DNA of 64,000 bases from Streptomyces abikoensis (GTDB taxonomy: Bacteria > Actinomycetota > Actinomycetes > Streptomycetales > Streptomycetaceae), in contig NZ_BMRT01000002.1 of NCBI RefSeq assembly GCF_014648775.1, forward strand, positions 682,001 through 746,000, given 5' to 3'. The position numbers were made by a program, and so were the translations under genes. Positions 1-11,634 of the stretch are shown in pieces. The notes under the pieces were generated by a model, which had not been told where the DNA came from, made no database searches, and was given only the letters and a program-made list of their open reading frames with translations. Each line of letters starts with the position of its first letter. The first letter of the stretch is position 1.

Positions 1-80
1 GCCTCGACGGCCTCGCGCTCGCCGTCCATCAGATCCGCGACATCCTTGGCATCGACCCGGTAGCCCCCTCGATCGTGTGA
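1..80 (+). CDS. 3' end of unknown CDS (partial)
   Basis: The third frame is open from the window edge to a TGA at 78-80 and encodes about 25 residues ending HQIRDILGIDPVAPSIV. Codon use (C/G in third positions) is coding-like and the other forward frames look worse. The family cannot be recognised from so short a tail. Confidence 0.45.
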   Translation, partial: LDGLALAVHQIRDILGIDPVAPSIV

Positions 81-221
81 TCACATGTGAGGCACGTGAG
101 GCACGCGGGTCGAACTTCAATCCATGCATCAGATCTGACCAGTATTCGGTCTCGACGCCACCGGCCAGCGCTGCCAGCATCGCCGGCGGCCCATCAACCG
201 CGCACCAGGGGGGAAACATCC

Positions 222-815
222 ATGGCCGGCCGAACCCGCACCAAAAGGGAGATCGCCACCGCTTCCGCAGCCGCTGCACTGCTCACACTCTCGATCAGCG
301 CGGGAACCGCCGGCGCCAGCACGCCCGAGCCGTTCGCCGACCAGGCCCGCGCCGCGCATCTCACCCCCGCGCAGGACGACGCGCTGCGCGCCGAAGTCGC
401 CAAGTACCTCCAGCGTAGCGGCGGCAAGCAGATCTCCCTCAACGAGATCAAGGTCGACGACAAGCGCACCATCCGCGTCGCCATCCCCGGCGAGGCGCAC
501 CCGCGCACCTTCACCGACCACGGCAGCACCGCCCCCGCCTACAGCAGCATCTGCAACCCATACGCCAGTACCCAGAACGGCTACTTCTGCGCCTTCAGCG
601 GCTACGGCTGGACCGGCAGCGAAGACCCGATGTACTCCTGCCACTCCTACGCCATGAACTACACCGGCACCGGATCCTGGGTGAACCGCCAGTACGGAAC
701 CCACCGTGCGAAGTTCTACGGCAAGTACGGCAAATACATCGAGCAGACCCTCCCGCCGATCTCCGCCCTCAACTCGCAGAACTGGTACCACGTGTGGACG
801 GTCGTCCCCTGCTGA
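222..815 (+). CDS. Small secreted Cys-containing protein, function unknown
   Basis: This 197-residue protein starts with a typical Sec signal: a basic stretch (RTRTKRE), then an Ala/Leu-rich core and an AGA/S-type cleavage region near residue 32. The mature part has a helical N-terminal half and an aromatic, Gly- and Tyr-rich C-terminal half with four Cys, the last being the final residue, which suggests disulfides outside the cell. The aromatic/Cys half loosely recalls small crystallin-like or I36-type inhibitor proteins of actinomycetes, but no motif proves this. The ATG at 222 follows a GGGG-rich ribosome site; upstream starts in the same frame would bury the signal peptide. Confidence 0.75.
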   Translation: MAGRTRTKREIATASAAAALLTLSISAGTAGASTPEPFADQARAAHLTPAQDDALRAEVAKYLQRSGGKQISLNEIKVDDKRTIRVAIPGEAHPRTFTDHGSTAPAYSSICNPYASTQNGYFCAFSGYGWTGSEDPMYSCHSYAMNYTGTGSWVNRQYGTHRAKFYGKYGKYIEQTLPPISALNSQNWYHVWTVVPC

Positions 816-1006
816 GCAGGCCGCCGAAGAACGATGCTCCGCAGCTGGGGGCATAGTGGAGTCCGGGGGCTTCCCGCATCGGGGCGGCTCCGAGCTCCGG
901 CGGGGGCACTGTTGCCGGGCGCGCGCGTACAGAGTGGGTACGAGTGCGCCGAAGAGGTGCTGCGCTGAAGGTGGTCGGGGTGCGCGAGCGCTGAGGCGCG
1001 ATCGCG

Positions 1007-2557
1007 TCAGACGGGACGGTTCCGGCCGTGCCAGTACGGGTCGCGCAGCAGCCGCTTGTAGAGCTTGCCGTTGGGGTCGCGCGGCATGGATTCGGTGAAC
1101 TCCACGCTTCTGGGGCGCTTGTAGCCGGCGAGCCGGGCGGCGCAGTGGGCGAGGAGTTCGGCGGCGAGGGCGGCGTCCGGGGAACGGCCGGGCTCCGGTT
1201 CGACGACGGCCTTGACCTCCTCGCCCCAGTCGTCGTGCGGGACGCCGAAGACGGCGGCGTCGGCGACGGCCGGGTGGGCCAGGAGCACGGACTCGACCTC
1301 GGCGGGGTAGATGTTGACGCCGCCCGAGATGATCAGGTCGATCTTGCGGTCGTGGAGGAAGAGATAGCCGTCCTCGTCGAGATGGCCGAGGTCGCCGACG
1401 GTGAAGAAGTCGCCGACGCGGCCGCGCCGGGTCTTGTCGGCGTCCTTGTGGTAGGCGAAGGAGCCGGTGGTCATCCGCAGATAGACCGTGCCGACCTGCC
1501 CGGTGGGCGCGGGCTCGCCGTCGTCGTCGAGAACGGCGATCTCGCTGATGGGCCAGGCACGGCCGACCGTGCCGGGCTTGCGCAGCCACTCCTCGGACGT
1601 GGCGTACGCGCCACCGCCTTCGCTGGCCGCGTAGTACTCCTCCACGCACCCGCCCCACCACTCGATCATCGCCCGTTTCACATGCTCCGGGCAGGGCGCG
1701 GCGCCGTGGATGGCGTGCCGCAGCGAGGAGACGTCGTAGGCGGCCCGTACGTCGGCGGGCAGGGCGAGCAGCCGGCCGAACTGGGTGGGGACCATGTGCG
1801 TATGGGTGCAGCGGTGGGCGTCGATCAGTCGCAGCATCTCCTCGGGGGTCCATTTGTCCATGACCACCAGCCGGTGCCCGAGGTGCAGGGACGCGGCGGC
1901 GAATTGCAGGACGGCGGTGTGGTAGAGCGGTGAGCACACCAGATGGACGTTGCCGTCGTGGGGCTTGATGCCGAAGATGCCGAGGAACCCGCCGAGGTGG
2001 GCCTCCTCGGGCGGGATGCCGGGCAGGGGGCGGCGGATGCCGCGCGGGCGGCCGGTGGTGCCGGAGGTGTAGTTCATGACCCAGCCGAGGGTCCGGTCGC
2101 CGGGCGGGGTGGTGGGCCGGCCGTCGAGGAGGGCGGCGTAGGGCCGGAAGCCGGTGATGTCCCCGACCGCGTACCGCCCGGAGGGCGGCAGTCGGGCCTC
2201 GTCGGCGGCGGCCCGCACGGTGTCCGCCCAGCGCTCGTGGGCGATGAGCGCCTTGGCGCCGGAGTCCGCGAGGATCCAGGCGATCTCCGGGGCGACGAGG
2301 TGGTGGTTGACGGGGACGAGATACAGGCCGGCCTGGGTGGCGGCGAGGTGGGCGGTGAGGAATTCGGCGCCGTTGGGGAGGACGACGGCGAAGGCGTCGC
2401 CCTCGCGCAGCCCTTCCGCCCGGAGGGCGTGGACGAGGCGGTTGGCCTCGGCGTGGAGGTGGCCTGCCGTCCAGGGTTCGCCCTGCGGGGTGACCAACAC
2501 TTCGCGGTGCGGGTCGGCGGTGGCCTGGGCCCAGAAGCCGTTGCTCTGCTCTGTCAT
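1007..2557 (-). CDS. Acyl-CoA synthetase (AMP-dependent, fatty/steroid-acid CoA ligase type)
   Basis: This 516-residue protein of the adenylate-forming superfamily activates a carboxylic acid as acyl-AMP and transfers it to CoA. It carries the P-loop YTSGTTGRPRG, a YYAASEGGG segment at the usual YGxTE position, the GDLGHLDEDGYLFLHDRK hinge and a C-terminal PNGKLYKR with the catalytic Lys. Length and motif order fit FadD-like or bile-acid-CoA-ligase-like enzymes. Its ATG overlaps the stop of the upstream nitronate monooxygenase (ATGA), so the two are co-translated. A cholesterol-oxidase-like enzyme and an acyl-CoA dehydrogenase lie nearby, so a role in lipid or sterol side-chain catabolism is plausible but inferred. 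Confidence 0.85.
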   Translation of the reverse strand: MTEQSNGFWAQATADPHREVLVTPQGEPWTAGHLHAEANRLVHALRAEGLREGDAFAVVLPNGAEFLTAHLAATQAGLYLVPVNHHLVAPEIAWILADSGAKALIAHERWADTVRAAADEARLPPSGRYAVGDITGFRPYAALLDGRPTTPPGDRTLGWVMNYTSGTTGRPRGIRRPLPGIPPEEAHLGGFLGIFGIKPHDGNVHLVCSPLYHTAVLQFAAASLHLGHRLVVMDKWTPEEMLRLIDAHRCTHTHMVPTQFGRLLALPADVRAAYDVSSLRHAIHGAAPCPEHVKRAMIEWWGGCVEEYYAASEGGGAYATSEEWLRKPGTVGRAWPISEIAVLDDDGEPAPTGQVGTVYLRMTTGSFAYHKDADKTRRGRVGDFFTVGDLGHLDEDGYLFLHDRKIDLIISGGVNIYPAEVESVLLAHPAVADAAVFGVPHDDWGEEVKAVVEPEPGRSPDAALAAELLAHCAARLAGYKRPRSVEFTESMPRDPNGKLYKRLLRDPYWHGRNRPV

Positions 2558-3765
2558 GAGGTCGTGTCCTTATGGGGAGCGTCGCCGGGTGCGGGCCGGT
2601 GGGTGGCGTTGTGCCCACCCTCCCCCAAGCTCTCGGCTTCGCTCGAGCAGGGGGGACCCCCATCGCCTTGCGGAACGATTGCCCACAACTTCCTCACTGC
2701 TCGTTCGAAGCCCCTCGTCAGGTCGTCCACTACCGCCTGGACGCTGCGGACCGTGTCCATCGCCCCTACGATCTGGCCCACCGGCGTGCCCAGCAGCGGT
2801 ACCACCTCGTGCTTCTGGATGCGGGAGAGGGCCTCGGCCACGAGGAGGCCCTGGAGGGGCATGGGCAGGGTGCCGGGGCCGTCGGGGTCGTCCCAGGCGT
2901 CGGTCCAGGGCGTGCGGAGCTGGCGGGCGGGCTTGCCGGTGAGGGCGCGGGAGCGGACGGTGTCGCCGGAACCCGCGGCCAGGAGCTTGGCGGTCAGGGC
3001 GCGGGAGGTCAGGCCGGCCTCCTCGGTGGTGAGCCAGATCGAGCCCAGCCAGACGCCCTGCGCGCCGAGGGCGAGCCCGGCGGCGATCTGCTCGCCACTG
3101 CCGATGCCGCCCGCCGCCAGGACGGGCAGCGGATCGACGGCCCGGACGACCTCGGGGGTGAGCACCATCGTGGCGACCTCCCCGGTGTGGCCGCCCGCCT
3201 CGTAGCCCTGGGCGACGACGATGTCGACGCCCGCCGCCGCGTGCCGGACGGCGTGCCGGGCGCTGCCGGCGAGCGCGGCGACGAGGACGCCCCGGCTGTG
3301 GGCGCGTTCGATGACGTCGGCGGGCGGTGGGCCGAGGGCGTTGGCGAGGAGCGCGAGGGGGTAGTCGAAGGCCACGTCGAGCTGGGTGCGGGCGACGTCC
3401 TCCAGCCAGCCCGTGATGCGCCAGCCGGAACGTTCGCCCTCGGCGAGTTCGGGCACGCCGTGCTCGGCGAGCGTCCTGCGGACGAACTCCCGGTGCCCGT
3501 CGGGGATCATGGCCTCGACATCGGCCTCGGTCAGGCCGGGGACGGTGCGGGCGGGCATGACGACGTCCAGGCCGTAGGGTCTGCCGTCGGTGTGCGCCTG
3601 CATCCAGTCGAGGTCGCGCTCGAGTTCACCGGGCGCGGTGTAGCGCACCGCGCCGAGGACGCCGAGTCCTCCGGCGCGGCTGATCGCGGCGGCGACCGGG
3701 GGGAAGGGCGTGAAGCCGAAGAGGGCGTGCTCGATGCCCAGCCGGCGGCTCAGCTCGGTCCGCAT
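2554..3765 (-). CDS. Nitronate monooxygenase (2-nitropropane dioxygenase family)
   Basis: This 403-residue FMN-dependent TIM-barrel protein resembles nitronate monooxygenases and related enoyl-reductase-like enzymes. Visible family features are the N-terminal MRTELSRRLGIEHALFGF, the Gly-rich AGGLGVLG loop, the VAQGYEAGGHTGE segment that follows the FMN site, and LPVLAAGGIGSG. The last ~40 residues (PPCSSEAESLGEGGHNATH...) are not family sequence: they are translated from a dispersed hairpin repeat at 2618-2662, so the reading frame was extended by a repeat. It overlaps the acyl-CoA ligase by ATGA and lies 70 bp downstream of the kinase gene. Confidence 0.83.
   Translation of the reverse strand: MRTELSRRLGIEHALFGFTPFPPVAAAISRAGGLGVLGAVRYTAPGELERDLDWMQAHTDGRPYGLDVVMPARTVPGLTEADVEAMIPDGHREFVRRTLAEHGVPELAEGERSGWRITGWLEDVARTQLDVAFDYPLALLANALGPPPADVIERAHSRGVLVAALAGSARHAVRHAAAGVDIVVAQGYEAGGHTGEVATMVLTPEVVRAVDPLPVLAAGGIGSGEQIAAGLALGAQGVWLGSIWLTTEEAGLTSRALTAKLLAAGSGDTVRSRALTGKPARQLRTPWTDAWDDPDGPGTLPMPLQGLLVAEALSRIQKHEVVPLLGTPVGQIVGAMDTVRSVQAVVDDLTRGFERAVRKLWAIVPQGDGGPPCSSEAESLGEGGHNATHRPAPGDAPHKDTTS
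2618..2662. repeat. Dispersed Streptomyces-type hairpin repeat inside the 3' end of a gene
   Basis: A C5/G5-bounded inverted repeat (CCCTCCCCCAAGCTCTCGG ... CGAGCAGGGGGGACCCCC) with an inner GCTC/GAGC pairing. From general knowledge, near-identical elements recur between and at the ends of genes in many Streptomyces genomes. Here it lies inside the nitronate monooxygenase frame. Only one copy was noticed in the window. Confidence 0.6.
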
Positions 3766-3835
3766 GGGCGGCAGGATGCCGCAGGGAGGTGGCGGAGGGA
3801 AGCCATCGGAGCAGATTTTCTGACACCTCGTCAGT

Positions 3836-6124
<2,289 letters not shown>

Positions 6125-6420
6125 GCTGCCGCCGCCCCCGTCGATTCGCTGTGCCTCCCCCGGCCCCTCAAGTATGGCGGCCGGGCCAGGCGGCTTGTAG
6201 GCCGACGACGAGGCCGGGGTGAGCGCGCGAAGGATACGGCAGCCGAGGAAGCCGATCGCTCCGGGGGGCAAGGGCGGCGACGCATTGTCACTCGATACGA
6301 CCAGGACGCCGCTTGTCTGTTTTCGTCATTTCGAGTGACGGAAGGACCAGTGCGCCAATGGAGTGCTTTGCTCGATTCGGCTACGCAATGATCGTTCGCA
6401 CGAAAACGTCGGGAGGATCC

Positions 6421-8007
6421 ATGACCGGTCCGCGTCGCCGGGACGTACTGGGGCTCGCGGCCAAGGGGGCGCTGGCCGGCATCGCCGGTGCCGGCCTCGG
6501 CCGGTCCGGCGGCGGCGCGGCCCTCGCCGCGGCGGCGTCCCGCACCCACTTCCGCGCCGTGGTGATCGGCTCGGGTTTCGGGGGTTCGGTCGCGGCGCTG
6601 CGCCTGGGGCGGGCGGGAGTCGACACGCTGCTCGTGGAGCGCGGCCGGGAGTGGCCCGTCCTCCCCGCCCGGCCCTTGTTCGGCTCGCCCACCCGGATCA
6701 CGGACACGATGTTCTGGTTCCGCCGCACCACCCGGTGGCCCGGCATGCTCCCCGTCCCCGTCACCCCCGCCCCGGGCGTCATGGAGCTGTCCGAGGAGCA
6801 CGACCTCGACATCGCCTGCGCGGCGGCCGTCGGCGGCGGCTCCGTCGTCTACACCGGGGCGACGGTCGCCCCGCCGCGACGCTTCTTCGAGAGGCTGTAC
6901 CCGTCCGGTCTCCCCTACGACGAGTTCGCCGGCAAGTGGTACCCCACCGTGCGGGCCATGCTGCGCGCCGCCCCGATGCCCAAGGACGTCTACGACTCGG
7001 CGCCCTTCACCCACTCCCGGCTGTGGGACCGGCAGCTGGCCAACGCGCGGATGACGACCCGCCCCGCCGACTCGACGTTCGACTGGCACGTGGTCCGGCA
7101 GGAGCTCGCCCACGCGCTCCCGCCGTCCGCGACCATCGGGGAGTCGGACTTCGGTTGCGGAACGGGGGCCAAACGCGACCTCACCCGCACCTACCTCCCC
7201 GCCGCCCTGGCCACCGGGCACGTCCAGCTGCGCGCCCTGCACGAGGTGCGTTCCGTCGGCCGGAGACGTGACGGCGGCTACTCCGTCGTCGTACGGCGCC
7301 TGGGCGAGGACGGCGCCACCCTCGGCACCACCGAGTTCACCTGCGAGATGCTCTTCCTCGCGGCCGGAGCCCTGAACACCAACCGGCTCCTCGTGGCCGC
7401 CCGGGAGGAAGGCCGCCTGCCGGACCTGCCGGACACCGTCGGCACCGGCTTCGGGGACAACGGCGACCAGGTGAACCTGCGCTCCCAGCCCCTGGAGCCC
7501 ATCGGCCCCGCCCAGGGCTCCCCCTGCGCCTCCACCGCCTTCCTCCCCACGGGATTCGGCCTCCCGATCCGCGTGGAGAACTGGGTGCTGCCCGGCTTCG
7601 CCTCCCTCCCGGCGACCGCCACCTTCGCCATGACGGTGGACACCGACCACCGGGGCAGCTTCCGGTACGACCCGTCGAGCCGGCGCGTGGTGCTGGCGGA
7701 CTGGACGAGGGAGAAGTCGGCGGCCGCGGCCCGGGCCGTACTCGCCTTCAGCGCCCGGGTCGTCGAGGCGAACCCCGGCACCCTCCCGGTGACGGTGAAC
7801 AACCTCCACCCGTTCACCGGCCATCCCGTCGGCGGGTGCGTCATCGGCCGTTCCACGGACCTGGAGGGCCGGGTCAAGGGCTGCGCGGGCCTGTACGTGG
7901 TGGACGGTTCGCTGCTGCCGGGAAACGTCGGGGGCGCCAACCCCTCCCTCACGATCGCGGCGATCGCCGAACGGGCCCTTGCGGGCATCGTCGCCGCGGG
8001 CGGATGA
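6421..8007 (+). CDS. GMC oxidoreductase, cholesterol-oxidase-like, Tat-exported
   Basis: This 528-residue FAD enzyme matches Streptomyces cholesterol oxidase in layout. It has an RRRDVLGLAAKGALAG Tat-type leader, dinucleotide fold VVIGSGFGGSVAALRLG, GGGSVVYTGA after the FAD site, FLAAGALNTNRLLV, HPVGGCVIG near the active site, and C-terminal GLYVVDGSLLPGNVGGANPSLTIAAIAER. The likely reaction is oxidation of a 3-beta-hydroxysterol, or another alcohol, to the ketone with release of H2O2, outside the cell. The ATG at 6421 is preceded by GGGAGG and opens directly on the twin-arginine leader; an upstream in-frame start at 6313 has no such support. The true substrate is not proven. Confidence 0.85.
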   Translation: MTGPRRRDVLGLAAKGALAGIAGAGLGRSGGGAALAAAASRTHFRAVVIGSGFGGSVAALRLGRAGVDTLLVERGREWPVLPARPLFGSPTRITDTMFWFRRTTRWPGMLPVPVTPAPGVMELSEEHDLDIACAAAVGGGSVVYTGATVAPPRRFFERLYPSGLPYDEFAGKWYPTVRAMLRAAPMPKDVYDSAPFTHSRLWDRQLANARMTTRPADSTFDWHVVRQELAHALPPSATIGESDFGCGTGAKRDLTRTYLPAALATGHVQLRALHEVRSVGRRRDGGYSVVVRRLGEDGATLGTTEFTCEMLFLAAGALNTNRLLVAAREEGRLPDLPDTVGTGFGDNGDQVNLRSQPLEPIGPAQGSPCASTAFLPTGFGLPIRVENWVLPGFASLPATATFAMTVDTDHRGSFRYDPSSRRVVLADWTREKSAAAARAVLAFSARVVEANPGTLPVTVNNLHPFTGHPVGGCVIGRSTDLEGRVKGCAGLYVVDGSLLPGNVGGANPSLTIAAIAERALAGIVAAGG

Positions 8008-8056
8008 CGAGGCCGCGAGCGGCACGGCCGACCCCCGGTCTCATGCGCGGCTGGCG

Positions 8057-8647
8057 TCAGCGGTGGAGCACGAAGTCCGCCACGCGCCAGGGCTGATGGC
8101 CCTCCTCGGTCAGCGTCGTCACTCCCGCGTACACCCCCGGCCGCACCTCACGCATCCAGTCCGTGACAAGTCCGCCCATGTCGCGTGGGTGGACGATCCG
8201 GATGGCCTCGCGGCCGTCGTCCGGGTAGGCGGCGTAGCCGACCTCGCCCCGGATCACGCGCAGTTCCGGGCCCACGACCTGGAACAGATGGCCTCCGCGC
8301 TCGTCGGTGTGGAAGACCTTGCCGTGCCACACCGCACCCGCCAGCAGGCCGAACACCGGATCGACGGCCGGCTGTCCGCACGCGGTGCACCGCAGCAGCC
8401 GCCCGCGCATGGGCCCATGGGGCATCCGGCCGGCGGGAGCCTGCCGGAAGAGCCGGTCGAACGCGACGCGGTCGCACCTGCCGAGTTCCTCGGCGGCCCG
8501 CTCGCCGTCACCGCGCACCACGCACTGCCGCGCGGCGGCGGCCTGGGCGGGGGCGGCGGGCAGCGAGAGCGCGACGACGGCTCCCAGGGCGAGGGCGACG
8601 ACGGAACGGCGGCGACGAGCCGAACGGACAACACGTGTGATGTTCAT
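8057..8647 (-). CDS. Secreted hypothetical protein
   Basis: This 196-residue protein has a classic signal peptide: a basic N-terminus (RVVRSARRRR), a hydrophobic core VVALALGAVVALSLPAA and an AQA-A cleavage motif near residue 38. The mature part contains LLRCTACGQPAVDP (a CxxC pair), two more Cys upstream and a beta-rich end. No family was recognised. The internal ATG at 8647 is preferred over 8668 because the leader then begins directly at MNITRVV. It is convergent with the GMC oxidase gene and may be unrelated to it. Confidence 0.7.
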   Translation of the reverse strand: MNITRVVRSARRRRSVVALALGAVVALSLPAAPAQAAAARQCVVRGDGERAAEELGRCDRVAFDRLFRQAPAGRMPHGPMRGRLLRCTACGQPAVDPVFGLLAGAVWHGKVFHTDERGGHLFQVVGPELRVIRGEVGYAAYPDDGREAIRIVHPRDMGGLVTDWMREVRPGVYAGVTTLTEEGHQPWRVADFVLHR

Positions 8648-8727
8648 ACCGGGAACAACGGCGTCCACCGCACGCCGACACGGGCGGGCCGGCGCCGAGG
8701 CCGGGGCCGGGGACAGGGGGGACGACC

Positions 8728-9927
8728 TCAGCGCCGCACCCTGGGCATCCCCAGTCCGATCCAGGAGATGATCTCCCGCTGGATCTCGTTGTTGCCCCCG
8801 CCGAAGGTGAAGATGACCGCACTGCGGTAGCCGCGTTCCAGTTCGCCGTGGAGGACGGCGCCGGCGGAGCCGTCCTTGAGGGGGCCCGCCGCGCCGAGGA
8901 TCTGCATCAGCCAGGCGTAGGCGTCGCGGCGGGCCTCGGAGCCGTAGACCTTGACGGCCGAGGCGTCCTGGGGGGTGAGGGCGGAGCGCTGGAGGGCGTC
9001 GACCATGCGCCAGTTGAGGAGTTTCATGGCGTCGAGCCGGATGTGGGTGCGGGCGAGGAGGCCGCGGACCCAGCCGAGGTCGGTCACCCGGCGGCCGTCG
9101 GGGAGCTTGGTGGCGGCGGCCCAGTCGCGGACGTCGCGCAGGGCGCGGATCGCGGCGGAGCCGTGGGCGGCGAGGGTGACGCGCTCGTGGTTGAGCTGGT
9201 TGGTGATCAGCCGCCAGCCGTCGTTCTCGGCACCCACCCTGCGGGTGAAGGGGACGCGGATGTTCTCGTAGTAGCTGGCGGTGGTGTCGTGGGAGGCGAG
9301 GGTGTTGATCAGGGTGCAGGAATAGCCGGGGTCGCTGGTGGGGACCAGGAGGATGCTGATGCCCTTGTGGAGCGGGACGCCCTCCTCGGCGGGCGCGGTG
9401 CGGACGGCGAGCCAGACCCAGTCGGCGGTGTCGCCGTTGGTGGTCCAGATCTTCTGCCCGTTGACGACGTAGCCGTCGCCGTCGCGCACGGCCCGGGTGG
9501 TCAGGGAGGCGAGGTCGGTGCCGGCGCCGGGCTCGCTGTAGCCGATGGCGAAGTCCAGTTCGCCGGAGAGGATGCCGGGCAGGAAGGTGGCCTTCTGCTC
9601 CTCGGTCCCGTAGCGCATCAGGGTCGGGCCCACGGTGTTGAGCGCCATCAGCGGCAGCGGCACCCCGGCCTGGGCGGCCTCGTCGAAGAAGATGAACTGT
9701 TCCATGGGGGTCATCCCGCCGCCCCCGTACTCCTCGGGCCAGCCCACCCCGAGGCGCCCGTCGGCGCCGAGGCGGCGGATGGTCCGCCGGTAGAACCTCT
9801 TGCGTTCGGCGGGATCGGCGTGCAGCCGCTGTCGCCGCGCGTCGGAGTCGTCGGGCACCACGTCGGCGAAGTACTCACGCAGTTCGGCCCGTAACCGCCG
9901 CTGCTGCGGGGTGTACTGGAGATCCAC
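8728..9927 (-). CDS. Acyl-CoA dehydrogenase
   Basis: This 399-residue flavoprotein oxidises an acyl-CoA to the 2-enoyl-CoA. It has the helical N-terminal domain (VGWPEEYGGGGMTPMEQ), the FAD/substrate signature IGYSEPGAGTDLASL, WTTNGDTADWVWLAVRT, and a C-terminal GGGNNEIQREIISWIGLGMPR typical of long-chain and steroid-side-chain type enzymes. A GTG at 9927 (M-DLQYTPQQRRLR) fits the family N-terminus better than the first in-frame start at 9975. It may act in the same lipid or sterol degradation as the acyl-CoA ligase at 1007-2557; that link is inferred. Confidence 0.88.
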   Translation of the reverse strand: MDLQYTPQQRRLRAELREYFADVVPDDSDARRQRLHADPAERKRFYRRTIRRLGADGRLGVGWPEEYGGGGMTPMEQFIFFDEAAQAGVPLPLMALNTVGPTLMRYGTEEQKATFLPGILSGELDFAIGYSEPGAGTDLASLTTRAVRDGDGYVVNGQKIWTTNGDTADWVWLAVRTAPAEEGVPLHKGISILLVPTSDPGYSCTLINTLASHDTTASYYENIRVPFTRRVGAENDGWRLITNQLNHERVTLAAHGSAAIRALRDVRDWAAATKLPDGRRVTDLGWVRGLLARTHIRLDAMKLLNWRMVDALQRSALTPQDASAVKVYGSEARRDAYAWLMQILGAAGPLKDGSAGAVLHGELERGYRSAVIFTFGGGNNEIQREIISWIGLGMPRVRR

Positions 9928-10003
9928 GGCCCCTCCCGGTGTGCGCCGACAGCCCCTGCGGATGCCGGCGCACACGGTAGAACGCGTGACGACAAGAGGG
10001 AAG

Positions 10004-11173
10004 TCACACGGGGCGGTACGTGCCCGGGGCGACGTACACGGCGAACCTGGGCGCGCTCCCGCCCCGGTAGGAGAGGAAGTTCTGGGTCGCGGACTCGGTC
10101 AGCGGGCGGTCCGCGAGGGCGTCGAGCGCCGCGACGTAGGGCGCCGGGTCCACGCCCTCCTCGCGCATGAAGGCCACCGCGCGGTCGCGGGCCGTCGCGT
10201 CGTCGGGATGGCCGGGGACCATGGGGACGTAGAGCGTCGCGCCCGGCAGGTCCTTGCCGCCGCTGAAGGAGAAGCAGGTCACCGGGGGCTTCCGCCAGCC
10301 GGACGCCTCGCGGTGGCCGGTGACGCGCTCCAGGGCGCGGGCGAAGGAGCCGGGCACGTGGTCGTACGCGACGGCCGACTTGGCGTCGATGTCCGCGGCG
10401 GAGACGCCCGAGTGCGCCATGTACAGCTTGACGCGGGCCTCGTCGGCGTCGGAGAGGTCCAGGGCCAGGGCGGCCGGCTCGTGGGCCACGTCGGCGGCCT
10501 TGCCCAGGTGCTCCACCAGGGCCCGCCAGGGGCGTTCCAGGCCCAGGCGGACCAGCGCCTCCTCGGTGCGGGCGAGGGAGTGTTCGCGGCCGGCGACCGC
10601 CGGGTTGAGGTAGACCTTGTACAGCGGATCGCCGCCCCGGCGCCAGGCGACACCGTGGGAGAGGGCGAAGAAGCCCTGGGGGTCCTCGTCCGTGAAGAGG
10701 TCCTCGATCAGCAGATAGCGGTCGAGGGAGACGCCCGGCCGCCGGGCCAGCCGGCGGGTGAAGGCCCTGCCGTCCGCCATCCGGCCGCGCGGCGTGCCGG
10801 GGTGGCTCGGGGACTCCAGCGACAGCCGCAGCTCGGCGCCGCCGTCGGCCCAGGCGAACGAGATCTCGAAGGGCATCCCGTCGATGGACACCCAGCAGGC
10901 GCGCTGCGGCGGTGTGCCGACGGGGAGTTCGCCCCAGGCGCCGCACAGCTCCCGGACGAGGGAGAGCATCGGTTCGCGGTCCGGGCCGCCCACGCCGAGG
11001 CTCGCGGCGGCCCGGTCCACCTTGTCGCAGGCGATGTCCGCGTAGCTGTCGGTGGGGGCGTAGCGACGTGAGTCGAACCGTACGGCGCGCCCGACCATCT
11101 CGGCCACGACCCCGGTGCCGGGGTCGGCGAAGGCGGGATCCGGACGGCCGGTCACGGGGCTGGCGGCTTCCAT
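10004..11173 (-). CDS. DMATS-type (ABBA) indole prenyltransferase
   Basis: This roughly 389-residue protein has the aromatic prenyltransferase (ABBA barrel) pattern of bacterial DMATS enzymes. It shows MPFEISFAW with the Glu that binds the indole NH, RLSLESP, YLLIEDLF, paired barrel strands DPLYKVYLNP and ARVKLYMAHSG, PVTCFSFSGGKD and ATLYVPM, with basic and Tyr residues expected for diphosphate binding. No Asp-rich motif is present, as expected. It would attach a prenyl group to an indole. It stands divergent to the NRPS operon, and in teleocidin/pendolmycin clusters the equivalent enzyme prenylates indolactam V. The ATG at 11173 sits 5 nt from GGGAG; a GTG two codons earlier is possible. 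Confidence 0.85.
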   Translation of the reverse strand: MEAASPVTGRPDPAFADPGTGVVAEMVGRAVRFDSRRYAPTDSYADIACDKVDRAAASLGVGGPDREPMLSLVRELCGAWGELPVGTPPQRACWVSIDGMPFEISFAWADGGAELRLSLESPSHPGTPRGRMADGRAFTRRLARRPGVSLDRYLLIEDLFTDEDPQGFFALSHGVAWRRGGDPLYKVYLNPAVAGREHSLARTEEALVRLGLERPWRALVEHLGKAADVAHEPAALALDLSDADEARVKLYMAHSGVSAADIDAKSAVAYDHVPGSFARALERVTGHREASGWRKPPVTCFSFSGGKDLPGATLYVPMVPGHPDDATARDRAVAFMREEGVDPAPYVAALDALADRPLTESATQNFLSYRGGSAPRFAVYVAPGTYRPV

Positions 11174-11634
11174 CGTCACTCCCTGAACAGATCGCGGACA
11201 AAAACGATCGGGATCGTCTCACCAGGTCAGAGGTTGCGTCCGCCTTTCGCTCGACAACGCTCCCAAGTGTTCATCTCAGGGCGTGTGTTCACGCCAATTC
11301 GCCGCTTCGCCGGTACCGACGGGTGGCTGGCCGGGAAGCCCCGGCCGGTCCCTCCGCCGGGGCTTCCGGGCCCGGTATCGCCGCTGATCAGCGGGGCCCA
11401 CCAGGGCCTTACCCGGGGTCGCACCGGTTCCCGGGAGCCGGTGCGCCGAGAAAGGCCGGAAGGGTTCACCCCAGGGGTTTGCGATCCGACAGACCGAGAC
11501 ATGATCGCAAGGCGTCGCCCGGCGGCCGTTCCCGGCCCTCCCGGCGATCACATGTGGCTGTCCGACCGCGGCCGAACGGACCGCCGGCACACCGCCGCAG
11601 TCCTGCGAAGTCCGCGCAGAGGAGATGTTGACGC
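11174..11634. promoter_or_regulatory. Divergent promoter region between prenyltransferase and NRPS
   Basis: About 460 bp without a convincing gene separate the two divergently transcribed biosynthetic genes, so both promoters must lie here. The stretch has AT-richer patches next to each start and a CACATGTG palindrome around 11549-11556. No cluster-specific regulator gene is present, so control is probably exerted here by an unlinked factor. Short frames crossing it look like shadows. Confidence 0.5.

Noticed and set aside
129..2663. A long minus-strand frame covering the secreted protein and acyl-CoA ligase
   Set aside because: Arg/Pro-rich shadow; the ligase in another minus frame has all motifs.
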